Below, in pieces: positions 32,194 through 40,927 of a stretch of DNA of 64,000 bases. Every line of letters starts with the position of its first letter. Position 1 is the first letter of the stretch. The position numbers were made by a program, and so were the translations under genes. The notes beneath the pieces were generated by a model. That model saw only the letters and a program-made list of their open reading frames with translations. It did no database searches and was not told where the DNA came from. This stretch comes from Palsa-504 sp963767565 (GTDB lineage: Bacteria; Actinomycetota; Actinomycetes; Streptosporangiales; Streptosporangiaceae), in NCBI GenBank assembly GCA_963767565.1, contig CAVYEG010000004.1, forward strand, positions 62,001 to 126,000. Reading direction: 5' to 3'.

Positions 32194-34364
32194 ACCTGCT
32201 CCGGCTTGCCGCTCAGCAGGCTATCCCGCACCGCGATGGTGGCCCGGGTGGTGGCGGCCAGCGACTCGAAACCGATCGGCATGGCCGCGCCGGACACGCA
32301 GGCGTCCACGAACGCGGCCAGCTCGGCGCGCTGTCCCTTGTCCTGCCCGCCGCGGCCCCGGATCGTCTCGTGACCTCGCCCGGACCACACCGTGGCCTTG
32401 CGGAAGTTGTCCAGCCGGGCGCTGCGGCCGCCGCCGGTGGCGTCGAGGGTCTCCTTGGGGAAACGGACGTTGCCGCCGGCCAGGTAGCTGATCACGCCGC
32501 TGGTGCCGTTGGCGAACCGCACCGTGACCTGGACGTCGTCGGAGTCCGGGCCGCCGCCCACGGCGTAGATCTGCTCGGGCAGGCTGTCCGCCCACCAGCT
32601 GAGCGTGTCCAGGAAGTGACCGCCCTCGCCGGTGAACCGGGTCCCCTCGCCCTCGTGGCGGTACCAGCTGTCCGCGCCGAGCGGTCCCGCGTTGACCAGG
32701 TACCTGGTGGACGAGGCGGCCGGGCCGAACTCGGCCTTCAGCTTGGCCAGCAGCGGGGCGAAGCGCCGGTTGAAGCCGACCATCAGCCGGTCATTGCCGG
32801 TCTTGGCCATCACCTCGGTGATCCGGTCCAGCTCCTCGGCGGTCAGCGCGAGCGGCTTCTCCACGAACACCGCCTTGCCGGTCTCCAGCGCCCGGCAGAC
32901 CAGGTCCGCGTGGGTGGCGTGCCGGGTCACCACGAAGATGGCGTCCAGCGAGTCGTCGTCCAGCACGGCCGACGCGCTGGTCGACGCGGTGGTGAAGCCG
33001 AACCGCCGCTGGGCGTTGACCGCCGACAGGGACTTGGTCGTGGTGACGTGGACGAGCTCGGCGTTCGGCAGCTGGACCAGGTGCGGCAGCAGCATCGAGG
33101 AGGCGTAATTGCCCGCGCCGATGAAACCGATGGCGAGCCGCTCGGAGCCGGGACCGTTCGGCACCCTGGAGACAGTGCCGGGCGCGGTCCGCACGATGCT
33201 CGCGGCTGGCCGGGGCGGGGCCTCAGGCTCTGGCGCCGGGTAGGAGAGCAGGACCCCGACCGCCGTCAGCTCACCGGAGGACAGGTCGTCGTAGACCTTA
33301 ACCGCGTCGGCCATCGGGAACGTGCCGGAGACCAGCGTCTCGACCTCCAGGTCCTTGCGGCCCAGCAGGTCCAGGAAGCACTCCAGGTTGCGGCGCTCGG
33401 TCCAGCGGACATAGCCGGCCGGGTAGTCGATGCCCTCCAGCTCGTACCGGTCGTCGTAGCGGCCCGGGCCGTAGGACCGGGAGAACCGGACGTCGAGTTC
33501 CTTGTCGTAGTAGGCGTTCCAGGGCAGGTCAAGCTTGGTCTTGCCGATGTCGACCACCCGGGCCCGGTCCCGGGCCAGCCGGGCCGCGGTCTCGACCGGG
33601 CCGTTGGAGGTACCGCCCGCGGCCAGGAACACGTGGTCGGCGCCGCGGCCGCTGGTCAGCTCGTCCAGCGCGGCGGCCACGGCGGCCACGCCCGCCTCGT
33701 CCGGGGCGGCGCAGGTCAGCGCGCCGGCGCGAGCGGCCAGCTGGCAGCGGGCCTCGATCATGTCCAGGCCGACCACCCGCACGCCCGCCGCGACCAGCAG
33801 CCGGACGACCAGCTGGCCGATCAGGCCGAGGCCGATGACCAGGGACGTCTCGCCGAGCTGCGGCTCGGCGCGGCGCACGCCCTGCATGGCGATCGCGCCC
33901 ACGGTGGCGAACGCGGCGTGCTCGGGGGCCACCCCGCGCGGCACCGCGGCGCACAGGTTGACCGGGATCCAGTTGTACTCGGCGTGCAGCGCGAACTCGT
34001 TGCCGGCCGCCGCGACCAGCTGGCCGACCCTGAACTCCTCGGCGCCCGCGCCCGCCTCGATGACCACGCCGCACAGCGAGTAGCCCAGCGGGGTGTAGGA
34101 GTCGAGCTTGTTCATCACCTTCTTGTAGGCGGCCATCGCGCCCTGCTGCGCCACCGTGTCCAGCACCTTGCGCACCTGGTCCGGCCGGGCTCGCGCCTTG
34201 CCCACCATGGACAGGTTGGCCTCGTGCACCTTCATCAGCTCGGTGCCGGTGGAGATGAGCGAGAACAGCGACTGGACCAGGACGCCGCCCGGACGGCACG
34301 CCGGGACCGGCGCGTCCAGGACGGTGAGCTCGCCGGACTTGTAGTTCTGCGCGATCTGCTTCAT
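32190..34364 (-). CDS. Fused zinc-type dehydrogenase and Gfo/Idh/MocA oxidoreductase
   Basis: A 724-residue bi-domain oxidoreductase. The N-terminal half (about 1-350) is a medium-chain dehydrogenase (SLISTGTELMKVHEANLS, PLGYSLCGVVIEAG, a Rossmann part with LVIGLGLIGQLVVRLL). The C-terminal half (about 385-724) is Gfo/Idh/MocA-like (IGFIGAGNYASSMLLPHL, VFVEKPLALTAEELD, GFNRRFAPL, GGHFLDTLSWWAD). Both bind NAD(P). The same fusion is known from surface-polysaccharide clusters next to heparinase-like and asparagine synthase-like genes, as here, and presumably oxidises and re-reduces a sugar nucleotide. The ATG at 34364 is 14 bp from the asnB-like stop. All three genes are coupled. Confidence 0.88.
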   Translation of the reverse strand: MKQIAQNYKSGELTVLDAPVPACRPGGVLVQSLFSLISTGTELMKVHEANLSMVGKARARPDQVRKVLDTVAQQGAMAAYKKVMNKLDSYTPLGYSLCGVVIEAGAGAEEFRVGQLVAAAGNEFALHAEYNWIPVNLCAAVPRGVAPEHAAFATVGAIAMQGVRRAEPQLGETSLVIGLGLIGQLVVRLLVAAGVRVVGLDMIEARCQLAARAGALTCAAPDEAGVAAVAAALDELTSGRGADHVFLAAGGTSNGPVETAARLARDRARVVDIGKTKLDLPWNAYYDKELDVRFSRSYGPGRYDDRYELEGIDYPAGYVRWTERRNLECFLDLLGRKDLEVETLVSGTFPMADAVKVYDDLSSGELTAVGVLLSYPAPEPEAPPRPAASIVRTAPGTVSRVPNGPGSERLAIGFIGAGNYASSMLLPHLVQLPNAELVHVTTTKSLSAVNAQRRFGFTTASTSASAVLDDDSLDAIFVVTRHATHADLVCRALETGKAVFVEKPLALTAEELDRITEVMAKTGNDRLMVGFNRRFAPLLAKLKAEFGPAASSTRYLVNAGPLGADSWYRHEGEGTRFTGEGGHFLDTLSWWADSLPEQIYAVGGGPDSDDVQVTVRFANGTSGVISYLAGGNVRFPKETLDATGGGRSARLDNFRKATVWSGRGHETIRGRGGQDKGQRAELAAFVDACVSGAAMPIGFESLAATTRATIAVRDSLLSGKPEQV

Positions 34365-34378
34365 GGTGTCCTTGTCCC

Positions 34379-36286
34379 TCAGGCCGCCACGCCCGTGGAC
34401 CGCGCGTTGCGGTACCACAGTTCCATGGACAGCAGCTGCCAGATCTGCTTGGCGTTATCTTCGCGGCCGGCCCGTTCGGCCTCGATCAGGCGCTTCAGCG
34501 CGGCAGGCCGGATCATCCCGGCGCCGGTCAGCTCGCCGGCCACGAGCACGTCGTTGATGACTTCCCGCAGGTCGTTGCGGACCCAGGCGCGCAGCGGGGC
34601 GCTGAAGGAGGCCTTGGGCCGGTAGATGATCTCCTTCGGCAGCCAGGCCTCCGCGGCCCGCTTGAGGGCCAGCTTGCCCTGCCGGCCGCGGATCTTGTCC
34701 CGGCCCGGGATGGCAAACGCCGCCTGGGCCACCACCGGGTCCACGAACGGCACCCGGACCTCCACCGAGGCGGCCATGCTGGACCTATCGGAATAGGACA
34801 GGTTGAGCCCGGGCAGGAACAGCCGCGAGTCGGCCAGGCACATCCGGTTGACCTCGTCGGCCAGGTCGTTGTCGGCGTAGATCTCGCGGTGGCTGTCTAC
34901 TACGCGGTCCACCTGGTTTTGCAGGTCGGGGCTGAGCAGCCCGGCCAGGTCGTCCGGGTCGTACAGCGTGTAGCTGCGCCGGAACCGGGGTTCTTCGGGC
35001 AGTTCGGCGAAGGTCAGGAAGCGCTTGGCCCAGCGGGCGTAGCGCAGGCCCCGGCCGCCCACGCTGACCGGGGTCCGGTCGACCGCGAACCGCGCGGCGG
35101 CCCGGGCCGGCCCGGGCAGCCGGCCGTAGCGGCTGGCCATCAGGCAGGCCATCTGCTTGCGGTAGCCGCCGAACAGCTCGTCCGCGCCCATCCCGGACAG
35201 GATCACCTTGACCCCGCGATCGCGGGCCGCCTGGCACATCAGCAGCGTGTTGATCGCGGCCGGGTCGCCGATCGGCTCGTCCAGCGCGTCCACCATCCGC
35301 GGCAGCAGGTCCACGATGTCCGGCGAGATCTCGATCTCGTGCAGCTTGATGCCGTACTGCGCGGCGACCTTGCGGGCGTAGACCGCGTCGTCGGGCATGG
35401 CCTCCAGCCGCTGGTCCTCGGGCCGGAAGGTGATCGTGTAGGCGTCGATCTCGGCGGCGGCCTGGTGGGCCAGCACGGTGACGATGCTGGAGTCCAGGCC
35501 GCCGGACAGGAAGCTGGACACCGGCACGTCCGCGACCAGGTGGGCGGTGACCGAGTCCTGGATGACGTTACGCAGGTCCGGCGCCGGTCCGGTGGCCGCT
35601 GTGCTGGCCACGTCGGCGACGTTCCAGTACTGCTCGACCTGGATTTGGCCGTCCGGGCTGAGCCGGGCCCAGGAGCCGGCCGGCAGCTTGCGCACGTTCT
35701 CGAGCGCGCAGAACTGCTCGGGCACCCAGTAGTAGAGCATCGACGCGACCAGCGCGCCCGGCTCGATGCGCAGCTCGGGCCCGACCGCGGCGGTCAGCGC
35801 CTTGAGCTCGGAGGCGAACAGCGCGCCGTTGTTCCTGGGCAGGTAGAACAGCGGCTTGATGCCGAGCGGGTCACGGGCCAGGAACAGCTCGCCGGTCCGG
35901 GTGTCGGCCAGCGCGAACGCGAACATGCCGCGGAACTTCCGCAGTGCTTCGGGTCCCCAGCGGCGCCAGGCCTCGACCACGACCTCGGTGTCGGAGTTGG
36001 TCACGAACCGGACGCCGTGGCCGGCCAGCTCCTGCCGTAGCTCCTTGTAGTTGTACAGCTCGCCGTTGTAGACCATGACCAGGTTGTCCTTGATCATCGG
36101 CTGGTCGGCGGCGGCGGACAGGTCGATGATCGACAGGCGGCGGTGGCCGAGGTGGATGCTGACCCGGTCGCTGGCGTGGGTCCAGACGCCGCCGGCGTCC
36201 GGGCCGCGGTGGGCGATCCGCTCGGTCATGACGTCGGCGAGCCGGTGGCCGTCTGGCTGCTGGTAACAGCCCGCGATCCCGCACAT
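34379..36286 (-). CDS. asnB: Asparagine synthase (glutamine-hydrolysing) family amidotransferase
   Basis: A 635-residue AsnB-type enzyme. The N-terminal glutaminase has the catalytic Cys2 (MCGIAGC), then AHRGPD, HRRLSIIDLS and YNGELYNYKELR. The synthase half has the ATP pyrophosphate loop FLSGGLDSSIV (about residue 262) and VKVILSGMGADELFGGYRKQ. Within a polysaccharide locus such proteins more likely amidate a uronic acid or similar carboxyl than make asparagine; that is inference. It ends 14 bp before the fused oxidoreductase and starts 3 bp after the GT4 stop, giving a tight operon. Confidence 0.92.
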   Translation of the reverse strand: MCGIAGCYQQPDGHRLADVMTERIAHRGPDAGGVWTHASDRVSIHLGHRRLSIIDLSAAADQPMIKDNLVMVYNGELYNYKELRQELAGHGVRFVTNSDTEVVVEAWRRWGPEALRKFRGMFAFALADTRTGELFLARDPLGIKPLFYLPRNNGALFASELKALTAAVGPELRIEPGALVASMLYYWVPEQFCALENVRKLPAGSWARLSPDGQIQVEQYWNVADVASTAATGPAPDLRNVIQDSVTAHLVADVPVSSFLSGGLDSSIVTVLAHQAAAEIDAYTITFRPEDQRLEAMPDDAVYARKVAAQYGIKLHEIEISPDIVDLLPRMVDALDEPIGDPAAINTLLMCQAARDRGVKVILSGMGADELFGGYRKQMACLMASRYGRLPGPARAAARFAVDRTPVSVGGRGLRYARWAKRFLTFAELPEEPRFRRSYTLYDPDDLAGLLSPDLQNQVDRVVDSHREIYADNDLADEVNRMCLADSRLFLPGLNLSYSDRSSMAASVEVRVPFVDPVVAQAAFAIPGRDKIRGRQGKLALKRAAEAWLPKEIIYRPKASFSAPLRAWVRNDLREVINDVLVAGELTGAGMIRPAALKRLIEAERAGREDNAKQIWQLLSMELWYRNARSTGVAA

Positions 36287-36289
36287 GCT

Positions 36290-37570
36290 TCAGCGCTCCG
36301 TCTTTTTGGTGGTCTTGAAGTTCGTGAGGCTGTCGTAGACGTCGAGGTAGGCGCGCCGCTGGTGGTTCCAGGCCAGCTCCTGCTCCACCCGTTCCCGGCC
36401 GAGCTTGCCCAGCTCGGCCCGCTTGGCCTCGTCGTCCATCAGCGCGACGATGGCCTCGGCGTACTCACCCACGTCGTTGGGCCGGACGTACACCCCGGCA
36501 TCGTCCACTGACACCCGGGTCTCGTGCAGGTCGAACGTCACCACCGGCAGCTCGAAGGCCATGTACTCCATCGACTTGTTCATCGTGGACACGTCGTTGA
36601 GCGGGTTCTTCGGATCCGGGGACAGGCCCGCGTGGGCGGTCGACATGATGCGGGTGACCAGCTCGTCAGGCGCGCGGCCGGTGAACTCCACGTGGCCGGC
36701 CAGGCCCAGCTCGTCGCGCAGCGCCACCAGCTCGTCGAAGCAGTCGCCCTTGCCGATCAGGGTGAAGGCGATGTCGTCCCGGCCGAGCTCGCGGACCACG
36801 ATGCCGGCCGCCCGGATCACGATGTCCACCCCGTCCTGCGGGCCCATGACACCGATGTAGGCGGCCAGGTACCGGTGGCCGCGGCGCAGTTCCGGCTCCT
36901 CGGTCCCGCGCTTGAGCCGGTCCGGGTCCGGGCCGGTGCGCACGATCGTGACGTCTGCCGGGGACTTGCCGCTGCGGTTGATCGCGATGTCCCGGTAGGA
37001 GGCGTTAGTGGAGATGACATGATCCGCGGACCGGTGCGTGCGGCGTTCCAGCGCGCGCAGGCCCTGATACGGGAGCCTGGGGCCGCCGGGGAAGCGGGAC
37101 TCGAACAGCTCGGGGCACAGGTCGTGGTGGTCGAAGACGAACTTCGTCCGTTCCAGCGCGCGGAAGAACAGCGCGATGGGCCAGAAGATGTCCGGCGGGT
37201 TGCAGGCCTGGATGACCGCGAACCGGCCGCGCCGGCGGCCCTTGAGCGTCTGCCAGGCGGTGGCCAGGAACGAGTAGGCGTACTCGGCGATGAAGCTGAG
37301 CTTGCTGCCGCCGGGCGCGTAGGGCCGGTACTTGTACAGCTCTACCTCGTCGAGGACCTGGTAAGCGGGGTCGTCTTCGCTGGCTTTCGGGCAGACCGCC
37401 GCCACCCGGTAGCCCGCCGAGACCAGGGCCTGGCATTCGAGCCAGACCCGCCGGTCGAAGGGCAGCGGGAGGTTCTGCACGATGATCAGGATGCGCGGTT
37501 TCTGCACTCCTACTAGAGGGTTCAGGCGGTATTCCTGATACGCCGGGAACAGCCTCTCCGGAGGTATCAA
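36290..37570 (-). CDS. Glycosyltransferase family 4
   Basis: GT-B fold transferase of 426 residues, cytoplasmic, adding a sugar to the lipid-linked repeat unit. It shows KPRILIIVQNLPLPFDRRVWLECQAL at the start, VIQACNPPDIFWPIALFF, FDHHDLCPELFESRF and VTIVRTGPDPDRL. The donor-site region is SPDPKNPLNDVSTMNKSMEYMAFELPVV. The start is uncertain. The TTG at 37570 leaves 20 extra residues and has no clear ribosome site; a GTG at 37507 would start right before the conserved block, but its AGGAG touches the codon. It is divergent from the epimerase gene. Confidence 0.87.
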   Translation of the reverse strand: MIPPERLFPAYQEYRLNPLVGVQKPRILIIVQNLPLPFDRRVWLECQALVSAGYRVAAVCPKASEDDPAYQVLDEVELYKYRPYAPGGSKLSFIAEYAYSFLATAWQTLKGRRRGRFAVIQACNPPDIFWPIALFFRALERTKFVFDHHDLCPELFESRFPGGPRLPYQGLRALERRTHRSADHVISTNASYRDIAINRSGKSPADVTIVRTGPDPDRLKRGTEEPELRRGHRYLAAYIGVMGPQDGVDIVIRAAGIVVRELGRDDIAFTLIGKGDCFDELVALRDELGLAGHVEFTGRAPDELVTRIMSTAHAGLSPDPKNPLNDVSTMNKSMEYMAFELPVVTFDLHETRVSVDDAGVYVRPNDVGEYAEAIVALMDDEAKRAELGKLGRERVEQELAWNHQRRAYLDVYDSLTNFKTTKKTER

Positions 37571-37654
37571 AGCGCGCCGATGAAGGTCTCATTAGCGTGG
37601 CAGTTTGTCTCGCCGCGCACCACAAGCCGACCAGCAGAGCGTGGGGGTAAGGGA

Positions 37655-38677
37655 GTGAGAGTCCTGGTTGCGGGCGACCGCGGCTACATCGGCACGGTCC
37701 TGGTGCCCTTCCTGCGAGCGGCCGGACACGAGGCCGACGGGCTCGACGCCGGCCTGTACGAGGGGTGCGACCTCGGTCCCGGCCCGGAGGATGCGGACCC
37801 GGGCCCGCGGGACATGCGGGACGCCGGGCCCGGCTGGCTGGCCGGCTACGACGCGGTAATGTGCCTGGCCGCGCTGTCCAACGACCCGCTCGGGGATCTC
37901 AATCCGGCCGCGACCGCCTCGGTCAACCTGGACGGCACCCTGCGCCTGGCCCGGGCGGCCAAGCAGGCGGGCGTGCCGCGTTTCCTGTTCGCGTCGTCCT
38001 GCAGCCTGTACGGCGCGGCCGGATCGGCGGCGGTGGCCGAGGACGCCGACCTGTTCCCGGTCACGCCGTACGGCCAGAGCAAGGTGGACGGCGAGCGCGG
38101 CCTGTCCGAGCTGGCCGACGACGACTTCAGCCCGACCTACCTGCGCAACGCCACCGCGTACGGCGCGTCACCCCGGCTCCGGCTCGACATCGTGGTGAAC
38201 AACCTCACCGCGGTCGCGCTGACCACCGGCCAGGTCCGGCTGGAAAGCGACGGGACCCCGTGGCGGCCGCTGGTCCACATCGAGGACATCAGCCGCGCGT
38301 TCGCCGCCATGCTGGAGGCGCCGCGCGAGCTGGTGCACGACCAGGCGTTCAATGTCGGGCTCGCGGCGGATAACGTGCAGGTCCGCGACATCGCCGAGAT
38401 GGTCCGCGCGGCGGTGCCCGGCTCGGACCTGTCTCTGGCCGGAAGCGCCGGGCCTGACCTGCGCAATTACCGCGTCGACTTCGCCAAGCTGGCCGACACC
38501 TTCCCCGGTCTGGAGCTGAAGTGGAGCGTCCGGGACGGGGTCGACGAGCTGCTGGCGGCTTACACCAAGTACGGCCTGACGTACGACGATTTCACCTCGC
38601 CGCGGTTCTTCCGGTTGCGCCGGATCCGCGAGCTGCTGGCAGCCGGGCAGGTCGACGAGATGCTGCGCCGGTGCTGA
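37655..38677 (+). CDS. NAD-dependent sugar-nucleotide epimerase/dehydratase
   Basis: Extended short-chain dehydrogenase of 340 residues. The NAD loop is VLVAGDRGYIGTVLVPFL. The catalytic Ser lies in FASSCSLYG and the Tyr-Lys pair in TPYGQSKVDGE (about residue 141). YLRNATAYGASPRLRLDIVVNNL and PLVHIEDISRAFAAML are typical of the family. The exact sugar change is not readable from the sequence. The GTG at 37655 directly follows AAGGGA, a tight but usable site. Next is the flippase gene, 3 bp downstream. Confidence 0.88.
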   Translation: MRVLVAGDRGYIGTVLVPFLRAAGHEADGLDAGLYEGCDLGPGPEDADPGPRDMRDAGPGWLAGYDAVMCLAALSNDPLGDLNPAATASVNLDGTLRLARAAKQAGVPRFLFASSCSLYGAAGSAAVAEDADLFPVTPYGQSKVDGERGLSELADDDFSPTYLRNATAYGASPRLRLDIVVNNLTAVALTTGQVRLESDGTPWRPLVHIEDISRAFAAMLEAPRELVHDQAFNVGLAADNVQVRDIAEMVRAAVPGSDLSLAGSAGPDLRNYRVDFAKLADTFPGLELKWSVRDGVDELLAAYTKYGLTYDDFTSPRFFRLRRIRELLAAGQVDEMLRRC

Positions 38678-38680
38678 TCC

Positions 38681-40084
38681 GTGGCTAACCGCATCAGCGC
38701 CAAGATCGGGGCGGTCCCGCGCCGGATAGCCCAGCGGATGGGCTGGGGCCTGGCGGACCAGGCCATGTCCAGCTTGAGCAACGCGGCGATGAGCTTTTAC
38801 GTGGCCCGCGAGCTCGGCGCGGCGCGGTTCGGCGCGTTCAGCCTGGCCTACGTGACCTACGCGTTCACGCTGACCGCCTCGCGCGGCCTGGCCACCGACC
38901 CGATGCTGGTCCGGTTCAGCGGCACCAACCCGGCTACCTGGCGGCAGGTCACCGCGCGGACCACCGGGACTGCCCTGGTGACCGGCCTGATCGCGGGCAG
39001 CGTCGCGCTGGCCGCCGCGGCCTTCCTGCACGGCGGCCTCCGGCTGGCCTTCCTGGCCCTCGGCCTGGTCCTGCCCGCGCTGCTGCTGCAGGACAGCTGG
39101 CGGTACTCGTTCTTCGCGGCGGGCCAGGGCGGCAAGGCGTTCGTCAACGACACCATCTGGACCCTGACGCTGGTGCCGCCGCTGCTGACCCTGCGGGAAT
39201 TGCATCTGAACAGCGTGTTCTGGCTCATGATCGCCTGGGGCTCCGCGGCGGCCGTCGCCGCCTGCGTCGGGCCGCTGCAGGCGCGGGTCATGCCCCGGCC
39301 CTCGCTGGGCTGGCTCTGGGTGTCGCGGCATCGCGACCTCGGGCTGCGCTACCTGTTCGAGAACACCGCCAACAGCGGCGCCGGGCAGCTGCGCTCCTAC
39401 GGCCTGGGCTTGATCGCGGGCCTGGTCGCGGTCGGCTACGTGCAGGCGGCCGGGCTGCTGATGGGTCCCTTCCAGGTGGTCTTCCTCGGCATATCGCTGG
39501 TGACCGTGCCGGAGGCCGCGCGGATCCTGCGGCGCTCCCCCCGGCACCTGCGGCTGTACTGCGTGCTGGTCGGCGTCGGGCTGGCCGTCCTGGGGGTGGC
39601 CTGGGGCGGTTTCCTGCTGATCGCGCTGCCGCGAGGCCTCGGGGCCGTGCTGCTGGGCAAGCAGCTGTGGCGGCCGGCCGCCCACCTGGTGGTGCCGCTG
39701 ACGCTGTCCACGGTGGGGTACTGCCTCATCGCCGGGGCCACCGCGGGCCTGCACGCGCTGGGCGTGGCCAAGCGCAGCCTGCGCGCCATGATCATCTCCT
39801 CCGTCATGTACCTGATCTTCTCCCTGGCCGGGGCCTACTTCGGCGGGGCCACCGGTACCGTCCGCGGATCGGCGCTGGCCACCTTGCTGGGGGCTGGGGT
39901 GTGGTGGTGGCAGCTGCGGCTGGCGATGCGGGAGTCCGACAAGATCCCGGCCCGTGGTTCGTCCGGGTCCGGCCGCCGTCGCGTGCGTTCCGGCCCGGGT
40001 GACCCTGGACTCGCGCCCGCCCCCGTTCCCGCCCTGTCCGGCGCGGCCGACCGGCCGGCGCTGGCCTCCGGCGACCAGAGGTAA
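38681..40084 (+). CDS. Polysaccharide flippase (Wzx-like)
   Basis: A 467-residue membrane protein with about 12 hydrophobic spans, of the MOP/Wzx superfamily that flips undecaprenyl-linked repeat units. It begins GWGLADQAMSSLSNAAMSFYVARELGAARFGAFSLAY, the classic first-helix region of this family, and shows FFAAGQGGKAFVNDTIW and AAGLLMGPFQVVFLGISL. A hydrophilic Arg/Pro-rich tail (about 420-467) follows the last span. The GTG start overlaps the promoterless end of the epimerase operon. With the Wzy-like protein at 44030 it supports a Wzx/Wzy assembly route. Confidence 0.85.
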   Translation: MANRISAKIGAVPRRIAQRMGWGLADQAMSSLSNAAMSFYVARELGAARFGAFSLAYVTYAFTLTASRGLATDPMLVRFSGTNPATWRQVTARTTGTALVTGLIAGSVALAAAAFLHGGLRLAFLALGLVLPALLLQDSWRYSFFAAGQGGKAFVNDTIWTLTLVPPLLTLRELHLNSVFWLMIAWGSAAAVAACVGPLQARVMPRPSLGWLWVSRHRDLGLRYLFENTANSGAGQLRSYGLGLIAGLVAVGYVQAAGLLMGPFQVVFLGISLVTVPEAARILRRSPRHLRLYCVLVGVGLAVLGVAWGGFLLIALPRGLGAVLLGKQLWRPAAHLVVPLTLSTVGYCLIAGATAGLHALGVAKRSLRAMIISSVMYLIFSLAGAYFGGATGTVRGSALATLLGAGVWWWQLRLAMRESDKIPARGSSGSGRRRVRSGPGDPGLAPAPVPALSGAADRPALASGDQR

Positions 40085-40104
40085 ATCCTCTTCCGGCCCC
40101 GTGG

Positions 40105-40164
40105 TTGATCAAGCCCACGGGTTGATCAAGCCCACGGGTTGATCAAGCCCCGTGGTTGATCAAG
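40105..40164. repeat. Four iteron-like 17-bp direct repeats
   Basis: TTGATCAAG occurs at 40105, 40122, 40139 and 40156, exactly 17 bp apart, in a unit close to TTGATCAAGCCCACGGG. Each core is a CTTGATCAAG-type palindrome. It lies just past the flippase stop and before the low-GC methyltransferase. Regular spacing of palindromes suggests protein binding, but no origin gene is near. Confidence 0.85.
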
Positions 40165-40276
40165 GTCTGCGGTTGACCGCCATTTGCGGTATCACCGGCC
40201 CCGGCTCAGCGCTCGTATGGGGAAAGTCCGACTACCGCGGTCCCGCTTGCAGCCATCCACAGAGAGGGTCACTGCC

Positions 40277-40927
40277 GTGCCCGGCGGAACAATTGCTAAA
40301 TTGATCGACCCTGACCATCCCGGATCCCTTACTCACCGTTTCCGTCAGCAACGCCTCGAAGAATTCAACCGCCGTTTCCCGAACCTCGCGGACATGCGGG
40401 TCCTTGACCTGGGGGGAACGGCCGTATCCTGGAGCGTCCTCGGATTGCGGCCCGCCAGCGTGACGGTGGTAAACCTCGATCATGACGGCAAGTCGCCGCC
40501 CGAGCCGTGGATGGAGATTGTTCACGGCGACGCGTGCGCAGGCGGCTTCGGCGAGTACGATCTGGTCTTCAGCAACAGCCTCATGGAGCACCTCGGGGGC
40601 CACGCCCGCCGCCGGCAATTCGCGAACGTGGTCCAGGAATCTGCCCCAGCGTGGTGGGTACAGACCCCTTATCGTTACTTTCCGATCGAGCCGCACTGGG
40701 TCTTTCCAGGCTTCCAGTTCCTGCCTTTCCGTATGCGCGTCCTGATATGCCAGCACTGGAGCATGCTGAACATGCCGGCCTGCCAGGACCCGGCCGAAGC
40801 AGCCGATCTAGTCGCATCGACCGAACTAATCTCCGGCACTGAGATGCGGACCTACTTTCCTAACAGCGAAATCTGGTATGAGCGTATTGCGGGGATCCCG
40901 AAATCGCTCGTGGCCATAAAGAGCTGA
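40277..40927 (+). CDS. SAM-dependent methyltransferase, low-GC
   Basis: A 216-residue class I methyltransferase. Motif I is MRVLDLGGTAVSW, the acidic strand is VTVVNLDHDG, then GDACAGGFGEYDLVFSNSLMEHLGG. WVQTPYRYFPIEPHWVFPGFQFLP resembles methyltransferases that act on sugars or lipids in surface-glycan loci. The GTG at 40277 has GAGGG about 9 nt upstream; an in-frame ATG at 40217 lacks a site. Codon use is less GC-biased than in neighbours, pointing to recent acquisition. Its last 68 bp overlap the end of the convergent GT2 gene. Confidence 0.78.
   Translation: MPGGTIAKLIDPDHPGSLTHRFRQQRLEEFNRRFPNLADMRVLDLGGTAVSWSVLGLRPASVTVVNLDHDGKSPPEPWMEIVHGDACAGGFGEYDLVFSNSLMEHLGGHARRRQFANVVQESAPAWWVQTPYRYFPIEPHWVFPGFQFLPFRMRVLICQHWSMLNMPACQDPAEAADLVASTELISGTEMRTYFPNSEIWYERIAGIPKSLVAIKS

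Noticed and set aside
30085..32373. Very long rightward open frame opposite the heparinase-like gene
   Set aside because: Antisense GC-skew shadow; composition is Gly/Arg/Gln-rich with no domain.
40105..40164. CRISPR array or att site
   Set aside because: Repeats are too short and uniform with no spacers; no integrase gene nearby.
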